Below are positions 16,701-26,836 of a stretch of DNA of 46,576 nucleotides, piece by piece; position 1 is the stretch's first letter; each line of letters starts with the position of its first letter. The DNA is from a virus. Position numbers and translations under genes: made by a program. A model generated the notes under the pieces. It ran no database searches, was not told the origin of the DNA, and saw only the letters and a program-made list of their open reading frames with translations. The DNA is taken from positions 1 to 46,576 of IMG/VR virus record IMGVR_UViG_3300020448_000015. One strand, given 5' to 3'.

Positions 16701-18083
16701 AAGTCTAAAAATATGGATGGTTTGGGTGTGTGGACATATCCAAATTCTGGAGATTCACAAATTGATACCAAACAATTGTTATCTCATGGATATTCTATAA
16801 CCTACGATAATCGTCAAGATGATGCGGCTTCTCTCACAGGTGCAGATGATGATACCCCAGCTGGTCAAAATGTTGATGTTGGTGAAGGTAGATATGCATT
16901 ACAAAAATCTGACAATACTACTGCAACTTCATGGAGTAATGTTGCAATCGTATCAGTAAACAATAAAGATAAATTCTACACAGATTATAGATTTTTTTAT
17001 GAAGACAGTGAAGATATGATTAGTAGAGAGTTTGTGATTTACAATACGTCAGACGCATTTATTACTAGTGCAGAACATACAGTAACTAGACCATACGCAA
17101 GATATAGAGTTACACAAGTACAAAATGTAGATACAGATAATGATGGTATATCTAATATATCAAAATTTACCGTGACTCTTGTTTCAAGTGTTGGTGACCT
17201 TCCACTTACTACCCCAGATGATGTTATTGAATTTAGATGGGATAGAGTTTTTAGGGGCAATGTTGAAAGAAATCCATCGTATTGGGTAGGTTCAACAAGA
17301 GATGGTGCAGACCCAAGTGATGACAAATATGTTATTAAAATAGGAAGTAGAAGAGTTCCCACAGATTATATTCCATCTATGGGTACAACCTACAAGTCCT
17401 TAGAAAGATTCAAATTCTTTTTCGATGAAGCATATCCATTTGATAGATTAGTTAGATATCGTATGAGTCCAGAGGAAGAGGTTGCAGCTTCTCCATATAA
17501 TCAGATGTTTGCACCAAATGGAACATTTAACACCATGAAAATGCTTCCTACAACAACAAAATTTATTACAATAAGAAATCCAAATGGAAAAAATGAATAT
17601 GCAATTGTCCCAGCATATCTTGATACTGAAGTACTTTCTCTTACTGGAAGACCAGATGGCGGATTTGTTGGGGTAACAGATGGAACAGACCATGAATGGG
17701 GAACTACCACAATTAAAAGAGTACAAGACCTTTTTGACAGAGATTATCATGCAGTACTTGATTCTCATGTCAATATTGGGCCAAAAGTTCTAGTAATTAC
17801 TGAAGAGTCAAGAGGACAAAATGGACAAACAGTAAATGGAATTACTAACTTATCAGTGGAGAGAAGAAAGTTTAATGATACTTCTCCACAGGGGCTGGAT
17901 AATGACCTATATAACTATAAGATAGAAACGATTAATCAATATACTGACAGAAGTAATATTGCACAAGAAAGTGCGATTAGAAGGTATATGAAACAGGGTG
18001 AAGATGCGACTTCAATTGCATCTGCCTATCCAACATCTATAAGTGAATGGGAGTCCATACCAGAATTATTTTCCCCATCGTAA
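13710..18083 (+). CDS. gp7: Baseplate wedge protein gp7 with lectin-like insert
   Basis: A 1457-residue protein placed between gp6 and gp8 as in T4, where gp7 is about 1032 residues. The N-terminus (FVKFMQLYYEYLSVGGNPTD, then a helix of acidic residues) and the KKHFYKLLKDFYQSKGS segment (about 242-258) followed by FKFIFRAFFNEDIEIYYP match gp7-type proteins of marine T4-like phages. Residues about 527-755 form an extra domain resembling the concanavalin/LamG fold, with STDFTVDFWYHGSG, DDWNHIALYYN and VYQNGELKE, which could bind surface sugars. Two short GSGYV-type glycine-rich beta repeats flank the insert. The C-terminal third (about 980-1457) is beta-rich. The family call rests mainly on position and N-terminal motifs. 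Confidence 0.72.
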   Translation: MDVLNLKNLSSTIITQLPHYLANDDDYTKFVKFMQLYYEYLSVGGNPTDVATRMADYGDLDKTLDTFVDEFKYEIASVFPSITRIKEIQDDNAEMQALFNATGVTNADTVKYQTDTYTGNGVVSEFLLSYFAPSYYFGRDVALRVTDLKVYSNPTLFESSMDTYRASNPLAGLTFPTDYSLLTEGTDYVITGQRIKFYNNDTLTAPSDQVSIKVVYQLNLDLGATASQIQTQTKKARYSNKKHFYKLLKDFYQSKGSVQSFKFIFRAFFNEDIEIYYPKENILKTNENTWAQSVSLRTTGIVDSLNPPGKTTEITALVGETSGATAIPESNYHAIQDSVAFTEYVVTNISGTFQSQEFLLVHVEDTNSRGEVENRIIRAQLFDVITGFNITNPGTNYPRNVFIQNYESNGGSGVGMKARIEGTTNGEISSVEVVNGGTNYITGELIEFNDTGTGGSGALARVAEVTNTEQKYDITWVQDITDALYPKTQFEISDANSTYGHAVQYSESLSRNTKVTIKNHDPKFDDVVALFDFENLVPGTLQFQEYKNDLENSRQNATRDNPDIGPKIGNFSLRVNDTGYVRIPNLPSLLTGSTDFTVDFWYHGSGFAGDTGDGAAVFAINGTEAGSHDNQLVLFHRSDGKFTVAVDDTNKTSTGLLTDTATTDDWNHIALYYNTSSGVKVYQNGELKEDIFGIGQFGGTIDGIQTSSHFTIGADFDKSLDATDDGNNAYYSSFRVTKGQRFTEYVDATDGNKTKILYSDLNPIPNEEELQPWQYEIANNRLTLKEYNAQGFLATRTLPDWFSVNLYFRNLPIGSISRVNLISGGSGYVRNPIARVADESEGYTSLGNGASFNVITTNIGGISRIKIVQSSTNPTAHGFGIGYGTVPTLDLSTLGDGNAVVTPIKGILCEREGRFLNDQGFLSDNNRIHDGYLWQDYSYVVRVNRIVNEWRDIIKKVVHPLGMALFGELVLLTKVEGKQLKRSILYIFYEIIKNLDIKSKNMDGLGVWTYPNSGDSQIDTKQLLSHGYSITYDNRQDDAASLTGADDDTPAGQNVDVGEGRYALQKSDNTTATSWSNVAIVSVNNKDKFYTDYRFFYEDSEDMISREFVIYNTSDAFITSAEHTVTRPYARYRVTQVQNVDTDNDGISNISKFTVTLVSSVGDLPLTTPDDVIEFRWDRVFRGNVERNPSYWVGSTRDGADPSDDKYVIKIGSRRVPTDYIPSMGTTYKSLERFKFFFDEAYPFDRLVRYRMSPEEEVAASPYNQMFAPNGTFNTMKMLPTTTKFITIRNPNGKNEYAIVPAYLDTEVLSLTGRPDGGFVGVTDGTDHEWGTTTIKRVQDLFDRDYHAVLDSHVNIGPKVLVITEESRGQNGQTVNGITNLSVERRKFNDTSPQGLDNDLYNYKIETINQYTDRSNIAQESAIRRYMKQGEDATSIASAYPTSISEWESIPELFSPS

Positions 18084-18101
18084 ATGAGGGAGTAAAAAAC
18101 T

Positions 18102-18109
18102 TATAAATA
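18102..18109 (+). promoter_or_regulatory. Late promoter box upstream of gp8
   Basis: TATAAATA followed by G, in the 60-bp gap after gp7 and 35 bases before the gp8 ATG. Confidence 0.7.
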
Positions 18110-18143
18110 GAAGAAACGAATTTCAATTCAAAGGGTATATTAC

Positions 18144-19865
18144 ATGGCAGCTATAATCACAAACAAATTAAGAATTTTTAACGCTCAACAATTTTTAGAG
18201 TCTCTTGCAGAAGAAGCAGCTCTCTGGCAACAGAATTATGCGTATGTAGAGGGAGATGTCGTACTCAATAACACAAACCTATATGTGTGTGTTGAGTCAG
18301 GAACAAGTGACTCAAGCGGTACGGGCCCTAGTGGTACTGGTACGGAAACCGATGGTACTGTAAAATGGGCATTTTATAATGTCTCTCTATACAACAATTT
18401 ATATATGGGTATCGGTAAACATACAGCTTGGTCAGACGATGCAAATCCACCAACTCCGATAGATTCAGTAGAAGGAAATAATACAGTAAAAGATGACTTG
18501 GTAGCCATGAAAAAAGTCGGTTCTAATACTGTATCTCTCGCAATCCCAAGAATTGATTGGACAACTGGTAGAACTTATACAATGTATGAAGACTCAAATG
18601 CAGAAGCAATTATTCCTAATGGATATATTATAACACAAGGAACAAATCAGTATAACGTATACAAATGTATTAATAACACTCAATGGCAAGATGCTAGTGT
18701 GGGGGTTCAACCAAAACCATCTACTGAACAACCAACAGGTACTTCCACAAATTCTCTAGAAGAAACTTCTGATGGATATGTTTGGAAATTTATGTATAGT
18801 GTCAAGTTAGATGATGCACTTAAATTTTTGACAAAAGATTATGTCCCTGTAAAAATTATTTCAGATGCTGTTGGTTCAAATCTTGCAGCTACTAGTAACG
18901 ATTTTCCTCAATATCAAGTTCAACAAAACGCAGTGACTAATAATGGTTCTATCCAGTGGATAAAAATTATTGATGATGATACAAACTCTGGACATGCTGG
19001 TGGTCAAGGATATCACCCGAATTTAGTAGGAACACATAATGTTGCAGCTGGTGATTTGAGTCCAGCAATAACTACTGCTGGATTGGCTGGAACAGAAGTT
19101 CAAACAACTGATGCATATAAGGGATATTCCTTAATTGTAACTCCAAGTGGTGGTGCAGCTTCTTTCCAAAGAAAAATTACTGGTAATACCTATTCTGGTG
19201 GAGTTCTAGAATTGACTCTAGAAAGTGCATTTGATTCTGCAAATGATTATGCCAATGGAAACGGTGCAAGTATTGTTATTGCACCAACTGTTGAGGTTAC
19301 CGCTGGTTCTGGTACACAAGGAAGTGGATTTAAAGGATATGCATTAGTACAAGGAGACCAAATTAAAAAGGTAGTTATAACAAGTGGGGGTACTTTATAT
19401 ACAACTGCAACTGCATTAGTAATAGCTGACAATGTTCCAGCAAGTACTACTTCATGTAAAGTAAAACCAATAATTTCACCAAATAAAAATCATGGGTTTA
19501 ACCCAGTAGAAGAATTGGGTGGATATTATGCGATGATTGCCATGAAATTAGAATATGATGAATCAGATTCTAGAACAAATGACAGCACACAAGAAGCTAC
19601 CACACAATCTGTGTTTCCTGTAAGTTTGGCAGAAGGTGTATTTAGACAGATAAGTATTATAACAGACCCAACGGACAAGAATACAAACAGATTGGCGTAT
19701 AACACAACATACAAAGGGCCGAAACACCCAACATATGGAACTGCAAACTTAACAAAATTTGATATCGTTAGTGGCTCAGGAAAAGTATTATATGTGGAAA
19801 ATCGTCAACCAGTAGCAAGAGCAATAGACCAGATTGAAGACATAAAAGTTGTATTTGAGTTCTAG
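18144..19865 (+). CDS. gp8: Baseplate wedge protein gp8
   Basis: A 573-residue protein. The N-terminal part has NLYMGIGKHTAW (89-100), the middle has YNVYKCINN (about 170-178), and DGYVWKFMYSVKLDDALKF (210-228) completes the typical gp8 wedge pattern. T4 gp8 is only 334 residues. The extra length comes from a Ser/Thr/Gly-rich beta region of about 200 residues (about 255-460). The final part, PVSLAEGVFRQISIITDP and the YVENRQPVARAIDQIEDIKVVFEF end (split here), is again typical of gp8. It has its own late promoter. gp8 binds gp10 and gp7 at the wedge periphery. Confidence 0.85.
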   Translation: MAAIITNKLRIFNAQQFLESLAEEAALWQQNYAYVEGDVVLNNTNLYVCVESGTSDSSGTGPSGTGTETDGTVKWAFYNVSLYNNLYMGIGKHTAWSDDANPPTPIDSVEGNNTVKDDLVAMKKVGSNTVSLAIPRIDWTTGRTYTMYEDSNAEAIIPNGYIITQGTNQYNVYKCINNTQWQDASVGVQPKPSTEQPTGTSTNSLEETSDGYVWKFMYSVKLDDALKFLTKDYVPVKIISDAVGSNLAATSNDFPQYQVQQNAVTNNGSIQWIKIIDDDTNSGHAGGQGYHPNLVGTHNVAAGDLSPAITTAGLAGTEVQTTDAYKGYSLIVTPSGGAASFQRKITGNTYSGGVLELTLESAFDSANDYANGNGASIVIAPTVEVTAGSGTQGSGFKGYALVQGDQIKKVVITSGGTLYTTATALVIADNVPASTTSCKVKPIISPNKNHGFNPVEELGGYYAMIAMKLEYDESDSRTNDSTQEATTQSVFPVSLAEGVFRQISIITDPTDKNTNRLAYNTTYKGPKHPTYGTANLTKFDIVSGSGKVLYVENRQPVARAIDQIEDIKVVFEF

Positions 19866-19895
19866 GTCGGTAGAATTTTAAAATAGAGAGAAAAC

Positions 19896-22800
19896 ATGGC
19901 CACAAATTTCAATGTTGCACCTTATTATGACGATTTTGATGTAAATAATGGATACTTGAGGATTCTCTTCAAGCCTGGCGTTTCAGTCCAAGCAAGAGAA
20001 CTTACTCAACTACAAAGTATCCTTCAAAATCAGATAAAAAGTCTTTCAGACCACTTTTTTAAAGAAGGTGCAATGGTTGTGCCTGGACAATCTGCTGTTG
20101 ACTTCAAAGCAACCTATGTAAAAATTGATTTGAACGGAACTGGTTCATATACAAATGCAAGTGATTTTGTTGGAAGAACATTAACAGGTGGTACATCTGG
20201 TATCAAAGCGGTGGTTGTTCATGCAGAAGCATCTACAGGAACTGAGGCAACTGATGACCCCGATACAATTTATGTAAAATATCTTAAAGGAACTTCTGGT
20301 TCTGGTACAAACGAAGGTGAGACATTTGTACAGGGAACAAGTCTTTCGTTTTTCTCTGATGAAGTTTTAAGTACTGAAGCTGTAACTGGTCAGTCCGATT
20401 TTTCTTGTGTTGTAAGACCAACAAACGAAACTCCCACAGGTGTTGGTTCTATTGCATTTATAGAAGCAGGGATTTATTATGTTCAAGGACATTTGGTTAT
20501 AGTTGATAGTCAGTCTATAGTTCTTGACAAATATACGAATACTCCATCCTACAAAATAGGTTTACAGATAAACGAAAGTACGATTGATTACACTTCTAAT
20601 AGTGGACTTCTAGATAATGCTCAAGGGACTCCAAATTTCAATTCGCCTGGCGCTGATAGATATAAAATTCAATTAACTCTTCACAAAAGAGGTATTGATG
20701 AAATTAATACAGAAAATTTTGTATCTCTAATAAGTGTCAGAACTGGTCAGATTGAGTCTGCTGTAAGAAGTACAGAATACTCAGTATTGGAAGATACTCT
20801 CGCTAGAAGGACATATGATGAGTCTGGCGACTATACAGTAAGACCATATAGATTAGACATTAGAGAACTTCTAAATGAAAATGGTAATCGTGGTGTAAGA
20901 ACAGTAAATGATTTTCAATATAACACAGAGGTAGAAGCAAAAGCAGCCGCAATTAAAAACTTTAGTGATTCTGTTGGTATGCAAGATTCCATCACTAATT
21001 CTGGTCTTGCACATACAATATCTCCAGCAGATATTCAAAAATACCCAGACCAAAACTTAGATGATACAGGACAAAAATTCTATCCTGGCCGAACTCATGA
21101 CAATCTTGTAAATGCTCTAAGAGCTAGAATGGGTTTGGGAGTCGAAACTGGTAAAGCATATGTTCGTGGATATGAATTAGAAAACCTCTCTACAGTATTT
21201 GTAAATTATAAAAAGGCAAGAGATGATGTTCAAGAAAATAACTCGTATTTATTAACAGACCTTGGAAATTGTGTTTATGTCACAGATGTTCATGGACTTC
21301 CATCTTTAAATTCTAGTGTGAACTTATTGAATATTCATGCTGAAGGAATTACTGGATATATAACTGCAAACTACAATTTGTCTACTACTAGTCAATATGC
21401 AAGTGACTATGACCCAGATGGTGGAACATTTGCAGATGCAAGTAATACTCATGGAGCAGATGTTATTGGAACTGCAAAGGTAAAATATATTCAATATTAC
21501 AGTGCAGCTGGTTCTTATCAAGGAAACGATTCTTTTACAACTGGTGCGAATAAATTCGCTCCTGCTACAAATTCTGTAAATGCAGCCATTTACAAAGTAT
21601 ATCTCTATGACATAAAATTTAATCAAAATCCAACAACTTTGAGACCATATCAAATAACTGATATGAGGTCTATAACTTCACAGACAGATGTAACTGGAAG
21701 TTCATTAGTAAAAACTTTTAGTGGAAATACTCTAGTAGAATATACATTAACAGATGTAGATACCATGCCGACTGTTAATAATATGATATATTCTCAATTC
21801 CAAGATATAACTGTAAGAGGTATGGTATATTATGTGGATGCTGGACGCCAGAATATTTTAGTTAAAAACATTGGTGGTGGTAATTTCACAGATTTCTTCC
21901 CTGTTAATAATTTTTTAAATCCCAGACTTTTTGAATTAAACGAAATTGTACAAGAAGTTGCTTATAATGCGTCTGCTGGAACTGATGTACGATTCTCTGG
22001 AACAACTGTATACGAAAGAAAGACTGGCAATGCAAGAATTATTAATAGACAAGTTCTATTTGGTGCAAATGGTAACAGTCTTGTAGATACTGGAAAAGAT
22101 TTTGTAAAAACAAATAGATTTGTTGATGATGAAAGTGGAAATACCACAGTTGATACTACTTATACAGTTTTAAGAGAAGTTCAAACTACTGTTTTTGCTG
22201 GTGGGTCAGACAATAGAGTAGAGATACAGATTGGTAATTCTATTCCAGAACAATTTATGTCGTTCAATCAAGCATATTATTTTGTTTATATACCATCCGA
22301 TAGTTCAGCGTCTTCTGCACAATCACTTGCTTGTACTAATGCGAATGTCATAATCTCTTCTGATTTTAAGACTTTGACAATTACTGGATTCCCAGCTGGT
22401 TCACTTGCAAAATCTGTAAGTGTATTTTTTCCTGTTATCAAACAAACTTCAAGGGAAAAAACTAAAACTCTGAATGATGATACTGTAATCTTTCCATATA
22501 CTGGTAAAGGAACAAATGGTCAAGACTTGGGAATTTTAATCCCATTTGGAACAAATACTGATGTTGCATGGGCAGGAAATAGTGGAGATGTTATTGGTCA
22601 AAGTGCAGTCAATAATGTTGTAAATCAATTTTCAGATGCTGCCAATGAATTGATTGATATGAAAACATTTCAATTACAACATTCAGATATCTACAAATTT
22701 AAAAAAATATATGACACAAATCTTACTACAAATGTAATATATCAAGTTGATGTTATAGGAACACAAAAGTTTATCCATGAAATGAACGCTGCTGAACTTG

Positions 22801-25800
22801 AGTTCGCAGCTAAGGCATATGAATGGTCGATACAAAACTCTGGCGCAAGTCCTTATACAACGACAAGTACTGGTGCTCCATTTATAACAGAAATTAATGC
22901 TGCTACAGCAGCTGGACAAACCCCTGCTGGTGAATCAAATCAACCTATGCAAATTTATGATATTACTGAAAGGTATGAATTTGATGATGGTCAGAGAGGT
23001 GGATTTTATGACATAGGAACAATTAATATACTGCCTGGTCAACAAAAAGTACAAGGTAGAGCTGCAATTGTTTATTCATATTTTTCTCACGGTGATGGGG
23101 ATTATGCATCAGTTGATTCTTATGTTCCAAATTCTGGTATCACATATGAAGAGATTCCAAGTTTCCAAAAAAGAAGATTGTCTGATGTTTTAGACTTTAG
23201 ACCAGCAACAACTTTTTCATTTAATACAAATTCTTTATTGGGTAGGGGTGTTTTATCTGGTGACCAACCAGAGTTGCCTCTTGATACGTCAAACGTAATT
23301 ACAGATTTTAGATATTACCTTCCAAGAAAAGATTTACTATATCTTAACAGAAACGGTCAATTTTTTATAAAATATGGTGCATCTGACGATAACCCATCAT
23401 ACCCAGAAAATCCAGATGATGGAATGGTTCTATATCGTATAGAGGCAAATGCATATACTCTTACTGTTAAAGATGTTCGTGCAGAAATGCTTGATAACAA
23501 AAGATATACTATGAGAGATATAGGTAAACTTGAAGAAAGAATTAAAAGAATAGAATATTATACAAGTTTAAGTCTTCTTGAAAAAGAAACTGAAGACATG
23601 TCTATTACAGATGAAAACGGTGTTGATAGATTTAAAAATGGATTTGTTGTAGAACCATTTAGAGGATTCCAGATAGCAGATGTATTTGATAGAGACCTTC
23701 AGTGTTCTATTGATTCTGCAAAGGGAGAATTAAGACCAAAGGCAAGTGAAAAGAATGTTCCTATGAAGTTCTGGCAAGCTGGTTCATCAGATTTCGCAAA
23801 TAAAGATGGAAATCTGATGTTACCATATATCAGTATATCTTCTATTAAACAGAATAAGGCATCAAAAACTATCAATGTAAACCCATTTGCAATTTTTGGA
23901 TTTCAAGGAAATATGAGATTGATTCCAGAATCGGATGAGTGGAGAGATGTAGAAGCAAGACCAGACTTGGTTATTGATAGAGATGGTCAGTTTGACCAAA
24001 TACAAGAACTTGCCGAAGAGGCTGGTATTTTGGGTACAGAGTGGAATAGTTGGCAAACAACATGGACAGGTTCTGATACAAGTACAAATACTTTTAACGA
24101 AACTAGACAACAATGGGATAGAAGAGGAAGACAAAATGGTTGGTCAAACCAATCAAGACAAGTAACTCAAACAATAACAACTAATTCTGGTTTTAATAGT
24201 AGGGATGGAATACAAACTGAAGTAGTTCCTAGAGTTGTAACAGAAAATCTTGGTGAAAGGACTCTATCAACAGAAATTATTCCGTTTATTCGTTCTAGAA
24301 CTATTTTCTTTAGGGTTTCTGGACTTAAACCACAAACAAGAATGTATCCATTCTTTGATAGTGTAGCTGTCGGGGCCCATTGTTTTGTTGCAGAAGAAGT
24401 TGTTGTCTCTAGTATGACCCAATCTGCTGCTTCCTTTATAACTGCACAAGAAGATGCAATACGTTCTGATAGTGGTCAAGTATTTTTAAGAGGAAATTCA
24501 AGTGGCCACCAAACAAGAGTTTTTGACTTTGAGTATCTAGATACAAACAGTGTTAGGTTCTTTTGTTTAAGTAATATTGATTCTTTATCTTTCACATCAA
24601 GTGAACCTATGTTTTTTGTAACTGATACAGGTACTTCTGTTCGTGTCGGTAATTTTAGTACCAGCATTAACTCAACTCCGAATCAAACTCTTTTAAGTGA
24701 TGAAGGTGGAAACTTGAGGGGATTATTCACAATTCCTAATAACGAAAACTTAAGATTTAGAACTGGAGATAGACTCTTTAGATTGACAGACCAACTGTTA
24801 GTGACATCAACAGATTCTGATACAGAAGCAGAGGCAAGATATACTGCAAGAGGATTGTTGGAGACTACACAACAAACAATTGTCAATACAAGAATGGCAG
24901 ACATTGTAAGAACTGCTAGAACACAAAGAGGAAACTCAGTAACTAATCAGTCAACCACAAATAGTACTGGTGGTTGGGAAGAAACTGGATTCCAAACTGT
25001 ATTTTGGTCAGACCCACTTGCAGAAACTTTCTTAATTGATACAAAGGGTGGAGAATTTATAACTGCGATTGATTTATTTTTCTCAACAAAACCAAGTACA
25101 GATAATGGGATACCTGTGAGATGTGAAATTAGAAATACCGTAAATGGATATCCAGGCCAGAAAGTATTGGCGAAAAAAGAATTATCTCCAAGAGAAGTTT
25201 CTATCTCTGAGGATGGTTCTATTGCAACTACATTTACTTTTGACTCTCCAGTACATGTTCAAGAAAATGGAGAATATTGTTTTGTAGTTCTCGCAGATAC
25301 ACAAGATTATAGAATGTGGATTGCAAGATTAGGAGAAGAAGATACTGGTGGTACTGGAATTATTTCAAAACAACCTTATGCTGGTGTTTTCTTTAAGTCT
25401 CAAAATGCTTCAACTTGGACAGCAGACCAGATGGAAGATATGAAATTTGAGATTTATAGAGCTCAATTCGATACTACTAAACAATCAACTCTTTATTTCC
25501 AAAATAATCCAGTAGATAAAAATGGTGCAAGAACAGATTTTCAAGAATTAAGGGGTAATTGTATAGAAACTACTGCTGGTTCTTCTGTTGTTAAATTTTA
25601 TGTGAAGAATCATGATTTAGTCCCATCAAGATACAACAACAATCATTATTGGGTAACAATTGCAAACTTAAAAACTAATGCATACTTTGGTGGAGGCCCA
25701 AGTGAAGGATTTTCTGGTGTAGAATTAAATGCAACTCATAAAGTTGTAGACACCACTTTAGATTCTTTTAGTATTGATATGAACAACCCAAGAAAGTTAG

Positions 25801-26828
25801 ACGCAGCTGGTATTGGTATGGGTCTTCCTGTAGAACCTACATTAACAGAAGCAACTGGTTTAGGAAGAACGGCAGTAACTTCTGGACTGTTTCCTGCTGA
25901 AGCACAAGCATCAGATGGTTCTTCGGCTGGAAATCTAGTAGGTCAAAATTTAACAAGAGAAGTTACTAACGCAGATGGAACTACAACAGATGTTCCAATT
26001 GCAGTTGCATTTACGAATAAAAAGTTTGATGTCATGATGCCTATTGTTCAAAATGTACAACTTCCAGAAACAAATATTAGTATGTCAATGAAAACAACTT
26101 CTGGAACATCACAACATAGTGATTTGCCAGCTGGTGTTAAAGACCCACTATGGAATAGTTTTGTAAATATGGAAAATATTTATTTTAAAACTCCAAGATT
26201 TATTGCAAACCGATTCAATGAACTTCAGTTTGGTATTGGTAGTAGTGATTTTGATAAACGGTCATTAACATATAAGATACAATTAAGTTCTGATAAAGAT
26301 AATGTTTCTCCTATGGTAGATACAAGAAGAAACAGTGCGATATTAGTTTCTAACAGAGTAAACAGTCCACAATTTACTACTACAACTGATGCTCAAGGAA
26401 ACGCAACTGACTCAGGGGTTTCAATTACTAGTACTGGATACATGTACAACGGATTTATATCAGAAAGAGAACCCCAAGGTGGTTCAGCTGATGCAAAATA
26501 TATCACAAGAGAAATTGTATTGAATAATCCATCAGTTGCATTGAAAGTTGCAATGACTGTAAATAGACCACAGGATGCAGACATTGACTTATATTATAAA
26601 ATAAAAACTACTGATGGACAAAATTATAGAAAACTTAATTATGATTATGTTTCAAGACCTTTGGGATATGACAATCCAGACTTGCCTGGTTCTTGGTCTG
26701 AGTGGGAATATGACATAGAAAACCTTGAAGAATTTAGTTCTTTTGGAATAAAAGTCGTATTACGAAGTAAAAATTCTGCTACTGTTCCAAAAGTAAAAGA
26801 TTTAAGAATAGTTGCACTTGCTAGCTAG
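19896..26828 (+). CDS. Giant baseplate/tail structural protein, DUF4815-like
   Basis: A 2310-residue protein directly after gp8, where T4 has the peripheral wedge genes 9-12. The N-terminus (YYDDFDVNNGYLRILFKPGV, then SVQARELTQLQSIL) is the hallmark of DUF4815-type virion proteins of marine T4-like phages. Around residues 1325-1395 lies FAIFGFQGNMRLIPESDEW, followed by an aromatic GTEWNSWQTTWTG segment also typical of these proteins. Residues about 1690-1850 (WSDPLAETFLIDTKGGEF, PVRCEIRN, YCFVVLADTQDYRMW) look like a beta-sandwich. It probably forms the baseplate rim to which fibres attach. No catalytic motif is seen. No late box is found in the 30-bp gap, so it is likely read through from gp8. 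Confidence 0.7.
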   Translation: MATNFNVAPYYDDFDVNNGYLRILFKPGVSVQARELTQLQSILQNQIKSLSDHFFKEGAMVVPGQSAVDFKATYVKIDLNGTGSYTNASDFVGRTLTGGTSGIKAVVVHAEASTGTEATDDPDTIYVKYLKGTSGSGTNEGETFVQGTSLSFFSDEVLSTEAVTGQSDFSCVVRPTNETPTGVGSIAFIEAGIYYVQGHLVIVDSQSIVLDKYTNTPSYKIGLQINESTIDYTSNSGLLDNAQGTPNFNSPGADRYKIQLTLHKRGIDEINTENFVSLISVRTGQIESAVRSTEYSVLEDTLARRTYDESGDYTVRPYRLDIRELLNENGNRGVRTVNDFQYNTEVEAKAAAIKNFSDSVGMQDSITNSGLAHTISPADIQKYPDQNLDDTGQKFYPGRTHDNLVNALRARMGLGVETGKAYVRGYELENLSTVFVNYKKARDDVQENNSYLLTDLGNCVYVTDVHGLPSLNSSVNLLNIHAEGITGYITANYNLSTTSQYASDYDPDGGTFADASNTHGADVIGTAKVKYIQYYSAAGSYQGNDSFTTGANKFAPATNSVNAAIYKVYLYDIKFNQNPTTLRPYQITDMRSITSQTDVTGSSLVKTFSGNTLVEYTLTDVDTMPTVNNMIYSQFQDITVRGMVYYVDAGRQNILVKNIGGGNFTDFFPVNNFLNPRLFELNEIVQEVAYNASAGTDVRFSGTTVYERKTGNARIINRQVLFGANGNSLVDTGKDFVKTNRFVDDESGNTTVDTTYTVLREVQTTVFAGGSDNRVEIQIGNSIPEQFMSFNQAYYFVYIPSDSSASSAQSLACTNANVIISSDFKTLTITGFPAGSLAKSVSVFFPVIKQTSREKTKTLNDDTVIFPYTGKGTNGQDLGILIPFGTNTDVAWAGNSGDVIGQSAVNNVVNQFSDAANELIDMKTFQLQHSDIYKFKKIYDTNLTTNVIYQVDVIGTQKFIHEMNAAELEFAAKAYEWSIQNSGASPYTTTSTGAPFITEINAATAAGQTPAGESNQPMQIYDITERYEFDDGQRGGFYDIGTINILPGQQKVQGRAAIVYSYFSHGDGDYASVDSYVPNSGITYEEIPSFQKRRLSDVLDFRPATTFSFNTNSLLGRGVLSGDQPELPLDTSNVITDFRYYLPRKDLLYLNRNGQFFIKYGASDDNPSYPENPDDGMVLYRIEANAYTLTVKDVRAEMLDNKRYTMRDIGKLEERIKRIEYYTSLSLLEKETEDMSITDENGVDRFKNGFVVEPFRGFQIADVFDRDLQCSIDSAKGELRPKASEKNVPMKFWQAGSSDFANKDGNLMLPYISISSIKQNKASKTINVNPFAIFGFQGNMRLIPESDEWRDVEARPDLVIDRDGQFDQIQELAEEAGILGTEWNSWQTTWTGSDTSTNTFNETRQQWDRRGRQNGWSNQSRQVTQTITTNSGFNSRDGIQTEVVPRVVTENLGERTLSTEIIPFIRSRTIFFRVSGLKPQTRMYPFFDSVAVGAHCFVAEEVVVSSMTQSAASFITAQEDAIRSDSGQVFLRGNSSGHQTRVFDFEYLDTNSVRFFCLSNIDSLSFTSSEPMFFVTDTGTSVRVGNFSTSINSTPNQTLLSDEGGNLRGLFTIPNNENLRFRTGDRLFRLTDQLLVTSTDSDTEAEARYTARGLLETTQQTIVNTRMADIVRTARTQRGNSVTNQSTTNSTGGWEETGFQTVFWSDPLAETFLIDTKGGEFITAIDLFFSTKPSTDNGIPVRCEIRNTVNGYPGQKVLAKKELSPREVSISEDGSIATTFTFDSPVHVQENGEYCFVVLADTQDYRMWIARLGEEDTGGTGIISKQPYAGVFFKSQNASTWTADQMEDMKFEIYRAQFDTTKQSTLYFQNNPVDKNGARTDFQELRGNCIETTAGSSVVKFYVKNHDLVPSRYNNNHYWVTIANLKTNAYFGGGPSEGFSGVELNATHKVVDTTLDSFSIDMNNPRKLDAAGIGMGLPVEPTLTEATGLGRTAVTSGLFPAEAQASDGSSAGNLVGQNLTREVTNADGTTTDVPIAVAFTNKKFDVMMPIVQNVQLPETNISMSMKTTSGTSQHSDLPAGVKDPLWNSFVNMENIYFKTPRFIANRFNELQFGIGSSDFDKRSLTYKIQLSSDKDNVSPMVDTRRNSAILVSNRVNSPQFTTTTDAQGNATDSGVSITSTGYMYNGFISEREPQGGSADAKYITREIVLNNPSVALKVAMTVNRPQDADIDLYYKIKTTDGQNYRKLNYDYVSRPLGYDNPDLPGSWSEWEYDIENLEEFSSFGIKVVLRSKNSATVPKVKDLRIVALAS

Positions 26829-26836
26829 TATAAATA
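26829..26836 (+). promoter_or_regulatory. Late-promoter-like box overlapping a start codon
   Basis: TATAAATA begins one base after the stop of the giant gene and its last A is the first base of the 26836 ATG. If used, transcription would start inside the small gene and serve the fibre gene at 27056 instead. Confidence 0.35.
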
